Source: Actinernus sp. WN-2022
Taxonomy: Eukaryota; Cnidaria; Anthozoa; Actiniaria; Actinernidae
Length of the DNA: 64,000 bases
Assembly: GCA_030867875.1 (NCBI GenBank)
Contig: JAOWCC010000028.1
Location: forward strand, 62,001-126,000
Direction of reading: 5' to 3'
Part shown: piece by piece, positions 11,417-20,675 of the stretch
How the letters are laid out: every line of letters starts with the position of its first letter
Numbering within the stretch: the first letter of the stretch is position 1
Made by a program: the position numbers and the translations under genes
Notes under the pieces: model-generated
What the model was told of the DNA's origin: nothing
What the model saw: the letters and a program-made list of their open reading frames with translations, nothing else
The model's database searches: none

Positions 11417-11905
11417 TTAGGGGCCAGCAGCCAGAGTCATGGTACTACTAGGAGACTGCGGCATGGCTAATCGGCGGCGACTGCCCGCTTCTTGACTTGC
11501 CCCAATCGCGCGCGCGCCTTCCACAGCGCCTCCGTCGTCTTCTAGGCAAGATTCGAGGTCTATGGATTCAAGGCTTGCCTCTAGACGCTCGAAATAGCGT
11601 TCCTCGAACACTTTTGAGTTTGTCTGATGCCTCAAAAGTGTCGAGACTACGCCAAATGTGGTAGCGACTACCTCGTGGTTTCCACATCCAATACTGTCGA
11701 ACGAGGCGCCATTTTCTGTAATCAACGGTTCTAGAGGAATTTTGGCGAAGTGTGTAGAAAATTGTTGTGGGAAGCTTCGAGAAATGTACTTGTTCGGCGA
11801 CATTGAGCAAACCTTAGTGCTGAGAACATACCATGTTCGCTTAGCGTCTAATAATTTCGGACTGAAGACCTGAGGAAAGGTTGTAGCGCCTTTCCTCGGA
11901 GCCAT
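11417..11905 (-). CDS. Unknown ORF inside the 2.4-kb TIR element
   Basis: A 162-codon minus-strand ORF opens with ATG in a reasonable context. The N-terminal two thirds look like globular protein (SPKLLDAKRTWYVLSTK, STHFAKIPLEPLITENG); the C-terminus is acidic and then Ala/Ser/Gly rich. I recognise no domain. It sits alone in the element, upstream (minus sense) of the minisatellite, so it could be a first exon of the element's own gene or a captured host exon. It may also be non-functional. Confidence 0.4.
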   Translation of the reverse strand: MAPRKGATTFPQVFSPKLLDAKRTWYVLSTKVCSMSPNKYISRSFPQQFSTHFAKIPLEPLITENGASFDSIGCGNHEVVATTFGVVSTLLRHQTNSKVFEERYFERLEASLESIDLESCLEDDGGAVEGARAIGASQEAGSRRRLAMPQSPSSTMTLAAGP

Positions 11906-12344
11906 TGTGGATGAAACTGAAACTACCGCATGGGCTTCTCAGCACAAGATCATGTTACGGTTGTTCTCAAATTCCATCTCTATGGGTCTTGATCGCTTCT
12001 GTTTGACAAGTTGATCCTCTATTGACAGATCTTCTATAATCCTACTTAGAGATCCTAACCGCACCTAAATTGGATTAAAAACTGGGTACTTCCAGATAGA
12101 CCCGGCTGCGTTGCCTCATGGTTCAACACTGAAAGAAATTATCACCCAAAATCATCCGACATGGTGGCCAAACGATGTTGGACTCGTTTGGTCGGGGCTT
12201 AACACACAATGATTTGGTTCGCAGTACAATGCAGATATAAACACACATGAATGATATGGTTATGGTCCTGTTCGCAGTTGAGAGGTTGCGACCGCGAGAG
12301 ATAATTAAAACTAGCTAGCTTAATGTACGTGTTTTCCACAATGA

Positions 12345-14420
12345 TGATAATAATAATAATAATAAAGACTTTATTTATGGAGGGTAACACATAATAGTGC
12401 AGAACGCTAATAGATGTGTGGCCCTCTCCTACCTAAGAGCTAAATCTACATTGTATTTACAAAAATGGTGAAAATATCAATACTAGAAAACTACACTATG
12501 AATGCAAGATATAAAATATGAAAGATAAAAAAACTGTAATAATCGACTCATAGAAAATATAATGAATTACAACAAATTTAAAAACCACGGATAAAAATGA
12601 GCTAAAGAAACGTAGTCCTAAAAATACAGTTCTCGGAGAGCACATTTAAAGCCATTAAGACTTGGTTTCCTCTTAATATTTATATAGGCAAGCTATTCCA
12701 AAGCTGAACAGCCGAAACATTAAATGACCTACCACCTTCGGTGGAACGATTAAACTTATCATAGGCTTTATCATAGAATTATAATATAAAATTCTTTGGT
12801 CCAAAGGTAAATATGACTTGATCTTATTAAGTACACCAATTCTCTGAGAAAGCTTTTTACATAGTACATCGACGTGACTTGCGAAGGTCAGCTCACAGTC
12901 AACTTCCAAGCCGAGAAACCGCGCAGAATATACTTGCTCTAACGCTTCGTCACTAGATGTAACTAAGGACAGCTGCCGTTCTTCGGGAGTTAACTTGTTT
13001 TTTAGACGCTTTCCAGTGACAAGAAGAAATTAAACTTCGACTTTGACTCATTGAGTGGAAGTTTGTTGCCATTCGCCCAGTCTTCAACGTCCCTCCAAGC
13101 ACTATTTAACGTATCCTGCAAATTATCAATGGCGCCCACATCATTAGAATAAGACAACGTTGTATCATCTGCATAAAGGTCCACCTACACATTGGCGGAT
13201 TGAATATTAGATGGCAAGTCAATGTTAAAAATTACAAAAAACAGTGGCCCAAGGATACTATCTGAAGCACGCCATGCGGAACATCCAAATAGTCTGAGTC
13301 CTGGCTGCCAATGGAAACAAACTGTTGTCTCTCGCTCAAGCAGGAATGAAAGAAATTGCTGGCGCTCTCACATATCCAATAGGCCTTAAGCTTTGCCATA
13401 TCACAATGCCATGATCCACCATGTCAAATGCTTTGCGATAGTCTATCAGCACTAACCCACTGACTCGATTATTGTCCAGATTGAACAGGATCTGATCAAC
13501 AATTCTGATAAGGCTGGTCTCTGTGCCGTGGTATATGCGGAAGCCAAACTGACGAGCATAGAAATGACAGGTTATTGTCACGAAGGTATTTATAAAGGTG
13601 GATATGAACATGTCGCTCCAAGACCTTTGAGAGTGCTGGCAAGATGGAGATAGGACGATAGTTGTTAACGTCATCGTGCTCACCAGACTTGAATAGAGGC
13701 GTTACCTTGGCCGTTTTCCATATCTTGGGGGAAAACCGCTGACCTGAGAGAAATGTTCATGAGTTGGTAACAGAAGGAGCGATAATAGTGGCAGCAATCT
13801 TCAACATCTTTGCACTAAGCTCGTCCACTCCCATAGCCTTATTAGAGCTTAGGCTCCATAAGTTGTCAACAATGAATCCCTTATTCACGGGTGGAATGGA
13901 AAACTTTACTTCGGAATCCTTCCTCGAGAGAACAAAGTTCTCAAGCTCTGAGATATCCGAAACGGTACTTGCGGCAACAAGTCCCTTAGCCGATCAGCAA
14001 CGGATGCAAAGTGACACTTGAACTGATCAGCAACACCATCGACTGTACAGTTTTTATTCTTATCCGCATCAGCAGCCACTTTCTTAGCGCCAGCTCCTGT
14101 TATAGATTTAATTGTCTTCCAGATGTTCTTAGGATTGTCTTTACTGTTTTCAAAACAGCCTCGATAAAATTTGAACTTCGCGCTCTTAATCACATTCACG
14201 GCTTTGTTCCTCATTGATGTATAATTGGCCCAATCGGTTGCGTTTTTACAACGCCTCGCACGTCCTTAGCTGATGGATAACCGCTTTAGTCATCCAAGGT
14301 GCTTGTATCTCACGAGCTACACGTTTCTGTCGCCAAGGACAATGGAGTCCAGAACTTTATTGAACAGGGACTCCCACGTGTCCAATATGTCATCCAATTT
14401 ATTGACATATAGCCTGAGAA
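12345..14420 (-). pseudogene. Degraded CR1/jockey-like LINE
   Basis: Minus-strand fragments in several frames follow the order of a non-LTR retrotransposon. First comes a pre-RT region (about 14214-13906, FKFYRGCFENSKDNPKNIWK). RT motifs follow: TAKVTPLFKSG and NNYRPISILPALSKVLER at about 13730-13600; FGFRIYHGTET and LVLIDYRKAFDMVDH at about 13560-13420; the catalytic YADDTTLSYS at about 13180. A C-terminal KLSQRIGVLNKIKSYL lies at about 12840. The 3' end is a (TTA)n-type tail at about 12345-12365 just after AATAAAGTC, as in CR1-like elements. Several frameshifts make it non-functional. No endonuclease domain is seen, so the copy is 5' truncated. Confidence 0.85.
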
Positions 14421-14925
14421 AACAGCCGCCTTTCGTCGCGGTTCACCGGCTTCAATCACCCGATCCCGATCGATCACTAGTGTTGGAAATCTGATCAAAC
14501 ACTAGTGAGTTTGAACCAGTGTTTCACCGGCATATCAAAGCCTATACAGGTGACATAATACAGTTCAATGATTGACTAAACATTCATTAATTATTCAACG
14601 ATTTGAGAATGGCATATAACCAGGACTGACTGATAAATACAAGTTATGCATTTTTGTTACAAATGCCGTATTGTTCTATTTTATTTTATGCATGAAAAAC
14701 ATACATTTATAGGCGGTTCTCCTGTCACAATCATGCATTGGCGCAATTTTATTTGATCCCAATTGATCCGAGTACATGTTTCCTCAGCGGTAATCATGCA
14801 CTCGATACAATATAAACCGTTTCCCCACCCACAATTCCCTGTTTTGCTCTGACGAAGGGCTAGCGCTCGAAACGTCAGCTGCTACTCGCTTTCCACGGCG
14901 GTTAGCATGCCTCAATCGACTTTAT
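14421..14925. other. No gene; one short palindrome
   Basis: CACTAGTGTT and AACACTAGTG face each other at about 14476-14508. Nothing else is supported. Confidence 0.5.
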
Positions 14926-15095
14926 TTAACAAATAAAAGATGGTTTTCCTTGTTATATAACAAAATAATACACGCTCGAGGTCTTGAAAAACTGCGGATG
15001 CACGAGCGGAACGCGAGTGCATTTAGCAGCTTTTCAAGACCTCGAAAGTGCATTATTTTGTTATATAACAAGGAAAACCATCTTTTATTTGTTAA
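14926..15095. mobile_element. 170-bp palindromic MITE
   Basis: The two halves are near-perfect reverse complements (TTAACAAATAAAAGATGG at the left end and its complement at the right end), with about 70-bp arms around a short GC-richer centre. The ends are palindromic with the flanking TTA/TAA, so the target duplication cannot be placed exactly. Confidence 0.85.
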
Positions 15096-15783
15096 TTATA
15101 ATATAAACTTCAATGTAGACGAAGGAAATAAAGCTATCTTTAAAACCCGCGTAAACATCTAAAAGCAAACTGACGACAGCGAAAACCCCATTTTAATGTA
15201 CTTGACTTGTTTACAACGTTTTTCGTAGCTGATTGGTTCAATTGTGACAGCTTGACATTGACGATCTGAAAGCTCGTTTCTTATTGGATAAAGTAATCTG
15301 CTAAGAATAGAACGTGTCAATCGATAAAAGTGAAAGACAGAAATTGCAAGAGCCGGCAAATTAAATGGGTTGTAATATTGTCATCTAGTCAAAACTGTTG
15401 CAGGAAACAAAGTGCTTTCTTTTTACAATTTATGGTCAGCACAGGAGAGGTTCTGCACATTGTGTTAGTGCAAGGCGTTGAAAATGCCTGATGGAAAAGC
15501 ATGTACAAAGGGCCCCCGTGTGCCACACATGTCGGCGTGGAAGGCCCCGTCGGCCGTACGACAGGTGGGCCAGATACCATGTAATTTTCTAATCCGTATT
15601 TATTTTATCGTTACAGAACTTACAGATGTGTTCAAGAGCGGGATTTCGACAGAAGCGTATTTGATAACCAGTGTAGATCTGAGGGCTACGATGGCTAGAC
15701 TTCAAACCTCGCCGTTATCGCAGCCAAAGCGGAGAGAATAATCGATGGCTACCGAAGGGCTTTCTTCGCGAATATCATAGATG
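15096..15783 (+). other. Exon-like patch before the integrase transposon
   Basis: Mostly featureless. From 15601 a pyrimidine-rich tract ends in an acceptor-like TTACAG (about 15617), followed by an open plus-strand frame to 15741 (GISTEAYLITSVDLRATMAR). Another open patch lies at 15484-15582. An exon of the degraded gene that resumes after the transposon at 17976 is possible but unproven. Confidence 0.3.
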
Positions 15784-15859
15784 TACGGAGCCCAGTTAGT
15801 GCCACCTGTTTTCCTTCGTCAATGCATGCCCTTGGCACGACGCACGGCTATATTTTTTG

Positions 15860-15970
15860 GTACGCGCTCACTTTATTTGGCACGCGCTCGATTTTTTTTT
15901 CCACGCGTTCGGTTTCTTGGCACGCATTCGATTTTGTTTGGTACGCGTTCAATTGTTTTGGCACGCGATA
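15860..15970. repeat. Left subterminal tandem array (about 20-bp unit)
   Basis: About six degenerate units of the type TTTGGCACGCGTTCGAT, mirrored by the array at 17690-17915. Such subterminal arrays are often transposase-binding sites (family knowledge). A poly-G run follows at 15999-16015. Confidence 0.8.
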
Positions 15971-16089
15971 TATTTCTTTGGGTGGGGTGGGCTGGTGGGT
16001 GGGGGGGGGGGGGGGTGGAGGGGGAGCACAACAAGTCACTGCTGAGCAATCACAGTTTCACGTTGACAAAGTTTCAAGTTGAACAGGCA

Positions 16090-16385
16090 CATTAAAAAAC
16101 CGAAGCAGTTTTGCCTGCCTACACGCCTACTGAACGCTGAACGTACAGATTTGATAGAACGCTACTTTCATTTGGGACTTGGCTACGACGAGATGTTGTT
16201 GTTCTTGGATTCATTGCGTGGATTATTGCGTGGTTTATTGCGTGGATGCTTTGCTATTGTCGTCATGTTTTTTGAGCATCCGACAACTGAAGAGAATATT
16301 GAAACATCGTGGTCTCGGGAGAAGAAACCGATCGAATCCTCAATTGGTTTGCGAGGCTATCGAACAAGAATTATGTGGCAGCGGA
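16090..16385 (+). pseudogene. Inverted duplicate of integrase N-terminal part
   Basis: The plus strand encodes, with a frame change, the helix-turn-helix-like N-terminal region of the integrase (ERYFHLGLGYDEMLLFL, then RQLKRILKHRGLGRRNRSN and CEAIEQELCGSGS). It is the reverse complement of 16690-16985, where the same region precedes the catalytic fragment. A triple 12-bp repeat (ATTGCGTGG core, about 16214-16245) interrupts it. The duplicate meets the catalytic fragment at about 16388-16410, next to a doubled TATAGACAG. Confidence 0.7.
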
Positions 16386-16985
16386 AGTATAGACAGTATA
16401 GACAGATGGGATCACAAAGGGATCATTATTTGTAAGGCCAACTTCTAACCACATGATGCGCCTGCTGTACCCGTCAATAGCTCCGTGGATGCAAAGGCCA
16501 AATGGCTTCAATTTGTCGTACCCGTCTATGTGCCTCAAATGATTAGGTCCTTCTGTTTTATACTGTCTTGTTCGTAATCGATGTCTTGACCTCGACTCAA
16601 CTCCCTCAGGATCTAATATCTTTAACAGTTCTCGAACAGTTTCTTTGTCTGTTGAGATACCATGCTCATATAGCAGTCTCTGGGGCACTTATACTTCCCA
16701 ATTGTACTTCCGCTGCCACATAATTCTTGTTCGATAGCCTCGCAAATCAATTGAGGATTTGATCAGTTTCTTCTCCCGAGTCCACGATGTTTCAATATTC
16801 TCTTCAGTTGTCGGATGCTCAAAAAACATCCATGCAATGATCCCAAGAACAACCACATCTCGTCGTAACAAGTCCCAAATGAAAGTAGCGTTCTATCAAA
16901 GCTGTACGTTCAGCATTTGTATTTTGCAAAGCAGTCGTGTAGGTAGGCAAAATTAAACTGCTTCGGTTTTTGAATGTGCCTATTC
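16371..16985 (-). pseudogene. rve-type integrase/transposase fragment
   Basis: Reading leftward from 16985, the minus strand gives an N-terminal DNA-binding region (frameshifted), then RDKETV-like linker text (TDKETVRELLKILDPEGVE), RHRLRTRQYKTEGPNHL, the first catalytic Asp context HIDGYDKLKPFG, and a second conserved block CIHGAIDGYSRRIMWLEVG followed by NNDP. This matches the core-integrase (rve/DDE) family found in cnidarian and fish transposons. The fragment ends abruptly where the inverted duplicate begins, so the remaining catalytic residues are missing. It cannot be active. Confidence 0.75.
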
Positions 16986-17689
16986 AACAACAAAGTCAAG
17001 TCAATCTTTATTTACCATATAATATATATGTTTACACAAAAAAAAAAAAAAAATGAAATATACAATATAGTATGTTACTTTTGATTATTTGATAATTTAT
17101 TTGTTTGTATCTTTTGTCTATCTCGATTATTGTATATATAGATCTATGTGGAATATGTTATATTATCTATATAGTATGTATATATGGAGGTGTTCAGTGA
17201 GAAAAACTCCAAGGAGCTTGTACAGGAAGACCAGATAAAATATCCGTACGTCAGCCATTTTGAAGATCTTGTCAACATGAAACTGCGATTGCTCAGCGGT
17301 GACTTATTGTACTCCACCTCCACACAGCGGTCAAACGTCTGCGCGTGCGTATTACGGTCAGTCTTCCCGCGCAAATTTACCTTAAAACCTATTACAGTGC
17401 ACTTCTACCCCCAAAAGTTAAGAAAAATACGTGAAAGTTAAGCTTTTTATTTTCATAGTCGACGGGGAATTGAACAAACTTCAAACTGTGAGTTTACCAA
17501 ATTGTTTCGTAATTTACCAAAAAAGTTCTCAAGGTTTGAAAACGGGTGTGTGATCAGTGACGGCCACCGGCTCGCTTTGAATTTGTTTTGGAATATGTTG
17601 TTGTTGCAATACTTTTGACGCATGCGTAGACGTTTGACCGCTGTGTGCTCCACCTCCCTCCCCCCTCACCCCAAAAAAAAATCGCGTGC

Positions 17690-17915
17690 CATAAAATTGA
17701 ACCGCGTGCCAAAAAAATCGAAGGCGTGTCAAAAAACCGAACGCGTGCCAAAGAACCGAACGCGTGCAAAAAACCGAACGCGTGCCAAAAAATTGAACGC
17801 GTGCCAAAAAAATCGAAAGCGTACCAAAATAATCGAAGGCGTGCCAAAAAATATCGAATGCGTGCCCAAAAAATCGAACGCGTGCCAAAAAAAAGTGAGC
17901 GCGTGCCAAACAAAT
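17690..17915. repeat. Right subterminal tandem array
   Basis: About ten units of AAAATCGAACGCGTGCC type, the reverse complement of the left array. Unit spacing is about 18-20 bp, and one variant lacks the CGAA step. Confidence 0.85.
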
Positions 17916-18179
17916 ATAGGAGTGGTGCCAAGTACATTGGCGAAAATAACAAGTGGCACTAACTGGGCTCCGTACAGATGGGATCGATTGTTATCAGCTA
18001 AGCCGTTGCATGTCGCGCTGGATTTACAGATACGTCTGGAACGTTTCGTGCAACTCCTCAGCTTCAGTAGAAGCAGCCTTCCGGCTATGCTATCTAACGG
18101 GCGCAGAGTCTCGCTGGAATTCCCTCCCCCACGATCGACCCATCCCACTGTAGTAGCAGACTGTTAAAGATACAGCCAA

Positions 18180-19516
18180 AAGGGATCTGTGGAAAAGCAG
18201 AAAGCCACAAAAGAACCTGTTTTCACCGAATATGATTAAAGCTGTAGTAGCTACGGCTAATTTAGGGCCCGTTTACAAGGAGATAGGGTTACCCTAGCAC
18301 TAGGGTCAAAGATAGCCCGGGTTTACAAGCAAAATGATTCAGGTAGGGTTACCCTACTGCCCGAGTCAACTCAACACAAGCCAGTTGAAGTCTCTTTCAA
18401 ATATATTCTTCATTTGAAAAGCCGTTTCTTATGAAATGTCATACTAATGAATGAAAACATGTACTGCTAATATTACTCTTCCACTTTTCTTTCATTTTTA
18501 CCCGGTTCAAACTTATCTGTGGAAGTAATTTCGATTTTACTGATTCTTTGGTAGCCTTAGCGCTAGGGTAACCCTGTCTGAGAGCTAGGGTGACCCTAGC
18601 ACTAGGGCTATGTTTTGCCCTTGTAAACGGTTTGCTAGGGTAACCCTACCCGGGTCAACTCTATTCTAGAGCCAAATTTCACATTGCAAGTTTCTAAAGA
18701 TCTCTAGCAATTAGTAGGTATCATAACAACATTCTAGGATACTAGACAGCTGCAATAAAGGGCACCACAGAAAGAAGAATCGACGTTAATCCACCAAAAC
18801 CCGCCAGAACTCTACTCGTGTCCGCCATGTTGTTTTCTGTGCTTGAATGATTTTGGCGGCCGCGATCCTAGCGGTTCACAGGCTACCAAAGAATCGGTAA
18901 AATCAAAATCACTTCCACAGATATGTTTGAACCGGATAAAAATGAAAGAAAAGTGGAAGAGTAATATTAGTTGCACATGTTTTCATACATTAGTATGACA
19001 TTTCATAAGAAACAGCTTTTCAAATGAATAAAATATTTGAAAGAGACTTCAACTGGCTTGTGTTGAGTTGGCCCGGGCAGTAGGGTAACCCTACCTGAAT
19101 CATTTTGCTCGTAAACCCGGGCTAGCTTTGACCCTAGTGCTAGGGTAACCCTATCTCCTTGTAAACGGGCCCTTAGTTCTATCTGGTAGTACTACAATCA
19201 TTTCTCTTCCGAATTGTTTTTTATGCCTGTTTCCAAAATGCAGGCTGGTTATAAATTGGCTAGAGATAAGAAGTCTATCGGTTATTCTACTATTAAAGAG
19301 GCGTTTAAGTCATCCTTTGAGGATATTGTTACGGACATTAACTTTCATATACCTACTCCCTGAGAGCGGGAGAAGCCACAGAAGCTGCTGGTGCGGGTAT
19401 AGCGGATTGAGCGTTTCTGAGACATGGCAGATGGAAGGCGGTGTTTGCTAAAAATGGTTATGTCAAGGATGATTTAAATGTGCGTTTATATGTTTTCAAA
19501 ATTCTCGGATTTTGAG
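18180..19516 (+). pseudogene. Tyrosine-recombinase pseudogene split by a MITE
   Basis: The 3' part (about 19231-19516) reads QAGYKLARDKKSIGYSTIKE and, after a frameshift, SLRAGEATEAAGAGIAD, then RHGRWK, then NGYVKDDLNVRLYV before the terminal TGA. This matches the catalytic C-terminus of eukaryotic tyrosine recombinases (DIRS/Crypton-like): the LRAG Arg box, the HGRW box and the final Tyr region. One in-frame TGA precedes AFLRHGRW, and the expected His before SLRAG reads as Tyr. The stretch at 18180-18264 (SRKPQKNLFSPNMIKAVV) fits the preceding core. A 908-bp MITE separates the two at a TTA. Upstream open text at 17976-18170 may also belong. Confidence 0.65.
18265..19172. mobile_element. 908-bp MITE, TTA duplication, GGGCCC ends
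   Basis: About 300-bp inverted arms start GGGCCCGTTTACAAGG at both ends and are flanked by TTA (18262-18264 and 19173-19175). The arms contain repeated TAGGGTTACCCTA palindromes. The centre (18560-18885) holds additional TAGGGTAACC motifs and part of another terminus-like block. The 3-bp TTA duplication fits the PIF/Harbinger habit (TWA) from family knowledge. It interrupts the tyrosine-recombinase frame. Confidence 0.85.
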
Positions 19517-19557
19517 TAATCTGTTTGCTTAGCTTTTCCCTTTCTTTGTCTTTCTAG

Positions 19558-19625
19558 TACGGAGTCTCTGGCGACTATCCCACAATAAACTATACTTATG
19601 AAGTCTCTTGTCAGTGTAGTCAGAA
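19558..19625. repeat. Direct repeat copy 1 (empty TA site)
   Basis: A segment containing CTGGCGACTATCCCACAAT and CTCTTGTCAGTGTAGTCAG is repeated 480 bp downstream at 20041-20098 and resumes at 20674. This copy is uninterrupted and shows the original target of the MITE at 20099-20673. Confidence 0.9.
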
Positions 19626-20040
19626 TATGTAATTTCTGACGTTTGAGCGACGCAGGAGCGATATAGTCGGAAATTGATATTCTGCCGGCACGGTAAAGAG
19701 GTTTGGGGTGGAGACTATAGCATTATGGGTAAATATAATGCTTCTAAAACGTGGGGAATTGCGGAAACGTACTCCTCGACCTAATGCAGCAACCCGAATT
19801 CTCCGAGGGCTAGAGAACTAACAATCCACTTACTAAGTCAATACGAAGTAACCGTACTATAATCAATAAGATAAATAAAATAAATTCGTAACAAACGTGG
19901 AGCTGACTGGCCTAGAATGACTACTTTTCCCGCTCGAAGTATCTGGCCACAACCCCAGGGTGGTTTTTTAGTGGTTTAAGAGGTTGTTTCCCATTAGTTA
20001 GGAATACTATTTATATTAGTTAATTGTATTGTAGTACGCC
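19626..20040. other. Non-coding repeat interval
   Basis: No gene is seen. The interval lies between two direct repeats downstream of the tyrosine-recombinase remnant, so it may be 3' non-coding sequence of that element. Confidence 0.4.
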
Positions 20041-20098
20041 GGAGTGTCTGGCGACTATCCCACAATAAACTATACTTATGAAGTCTCTTGTCAGTGTA

Positions 20099-20673
20099 CC
20101 TTATTATAGGAAATTAACAATGCACGTTGACAACGCGAAGAAAATTTACGTTACACTAAATTAACGCGAATTTTTCAAAAGTTAGGTTTACATGCATTAA
20201 ATTAACGCGAATTTTTCGATAAGCATCTTGCTTTATTTACTGCGATTTTCATAATTCTGCAAACTCGCACTTTACATTTCTGAACGCCAAACTGCGTTTT
20301 GGCTTCCGTCAATAAAACCTTCCAAGACAAGTGCACGGATGTTTCTAAGTTTTTTTTAAAGCCGAAAATTTGGGTTTGAAGCCTAACTGGACCCTATCAA
20401 TTCAAAAGATCTTTCAAAGCCTCACGGTGAAATCACCAAGAGCTGCTCACTCGTTTGATTGACGGAAACCAAACCGCAATAGTGACTCTGAAGAGCCAAT
20501 AGAGGAGTCATGAACTAATAAGGTTTTGAAATGAAATAAAGGTGCTTTAAAATAACAATGTTGTAAAATAGCGTGCATTAAATTTACATCGACATTAATT
20601 AAGATACATTAAATTAACGCGAATTTTGTAAAATCGCGTTAATAAAGTGCATTGTTAATTTCCTATAATAAGG
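20099..20673. mobile_element. 575-bp MITE, TA duplication
   Basis: Perfect inverted ends of about 26 bp (CCTTATTATAGGAAATTAAC and its complement) are flanked by TA at 20097-20098 and 20674-20675. Inside, ATTAAATTAACGCGAATTTT recurs near both ends. There is no coding capacity. The paralogous empty site at 19617-19618 confirms ends and target. Confidence 0.92.
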
Positions 20674-20675
20674 TA

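Larger units (their letters stand above)
9686..12119. mobile_element. 2.4-kb TIR element with internal minisatellite
   Basis: A perfect 33-bp inverted repeat (9686-9718 and 12087-12119, starting ATGAGGCAACGCAGCC) brackets the element. Further partial inverted homology lies outside it (TTGGCCAMCATGTYGGAYGA), so the true ends may be slightly further out. Inside are a perfect hairpin (10202-10317), a minisatellite (10484-11190) and one minus-strand ORF (11417-11905). No transposase motif is recognised and no target duplication is evident, so the superfamily is unassigned. Confidence 0.7.
15784..17975. mobile_element. Palindromic rve-integrase DNA transposon remnant
   Basis: The ends are long inverted repeats starting (G)TACGGAGCCCAGTTAGTG, with subterminal tandem arrays of TTGGCACGCGTTCGATTT-like units at both ends. 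AGATG flanks both sides (15779-15783 and 17976-17980), a plausible 5-bp target duplication; a TA duplication is the alternative reading. Between the arms lie one minus-strand integrase fragment and a second, inverted copy of its N-terminal part on the plus strand, so both halves derive from the same 5' half of the parent element. Short inverted segments around 17317-17355 and 17610-17660 suggest a further insertion within the right arm. Confidence 0.75.

Noticed and set aside
15484..15741. Upstream exon of the tyrosine-recombinase gene
   Set aside because: An acceptor-like site and open frame are present, but no recombinase motif links this segment to the 18-19.5 kb remnant.
15822..16082. Gly/Pro-rich ORFs around the poly-G run
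   Set aside because: Artefact of the homopolymer tract and tandem array.
16990..17060. Solo LINE/SINE 3' tail with poly-A
   Set aside because: CAATCTTTATTTACCATA followed by an A-run resembles a CR1-like or SINE end, but it is too short and isolated to define an element.
17529..17962. Long open frames with Phe-rich or Lys-rich repeats on both strands
   Set aside because: They are translations of the subterminal tandem array of the integrase transposon.
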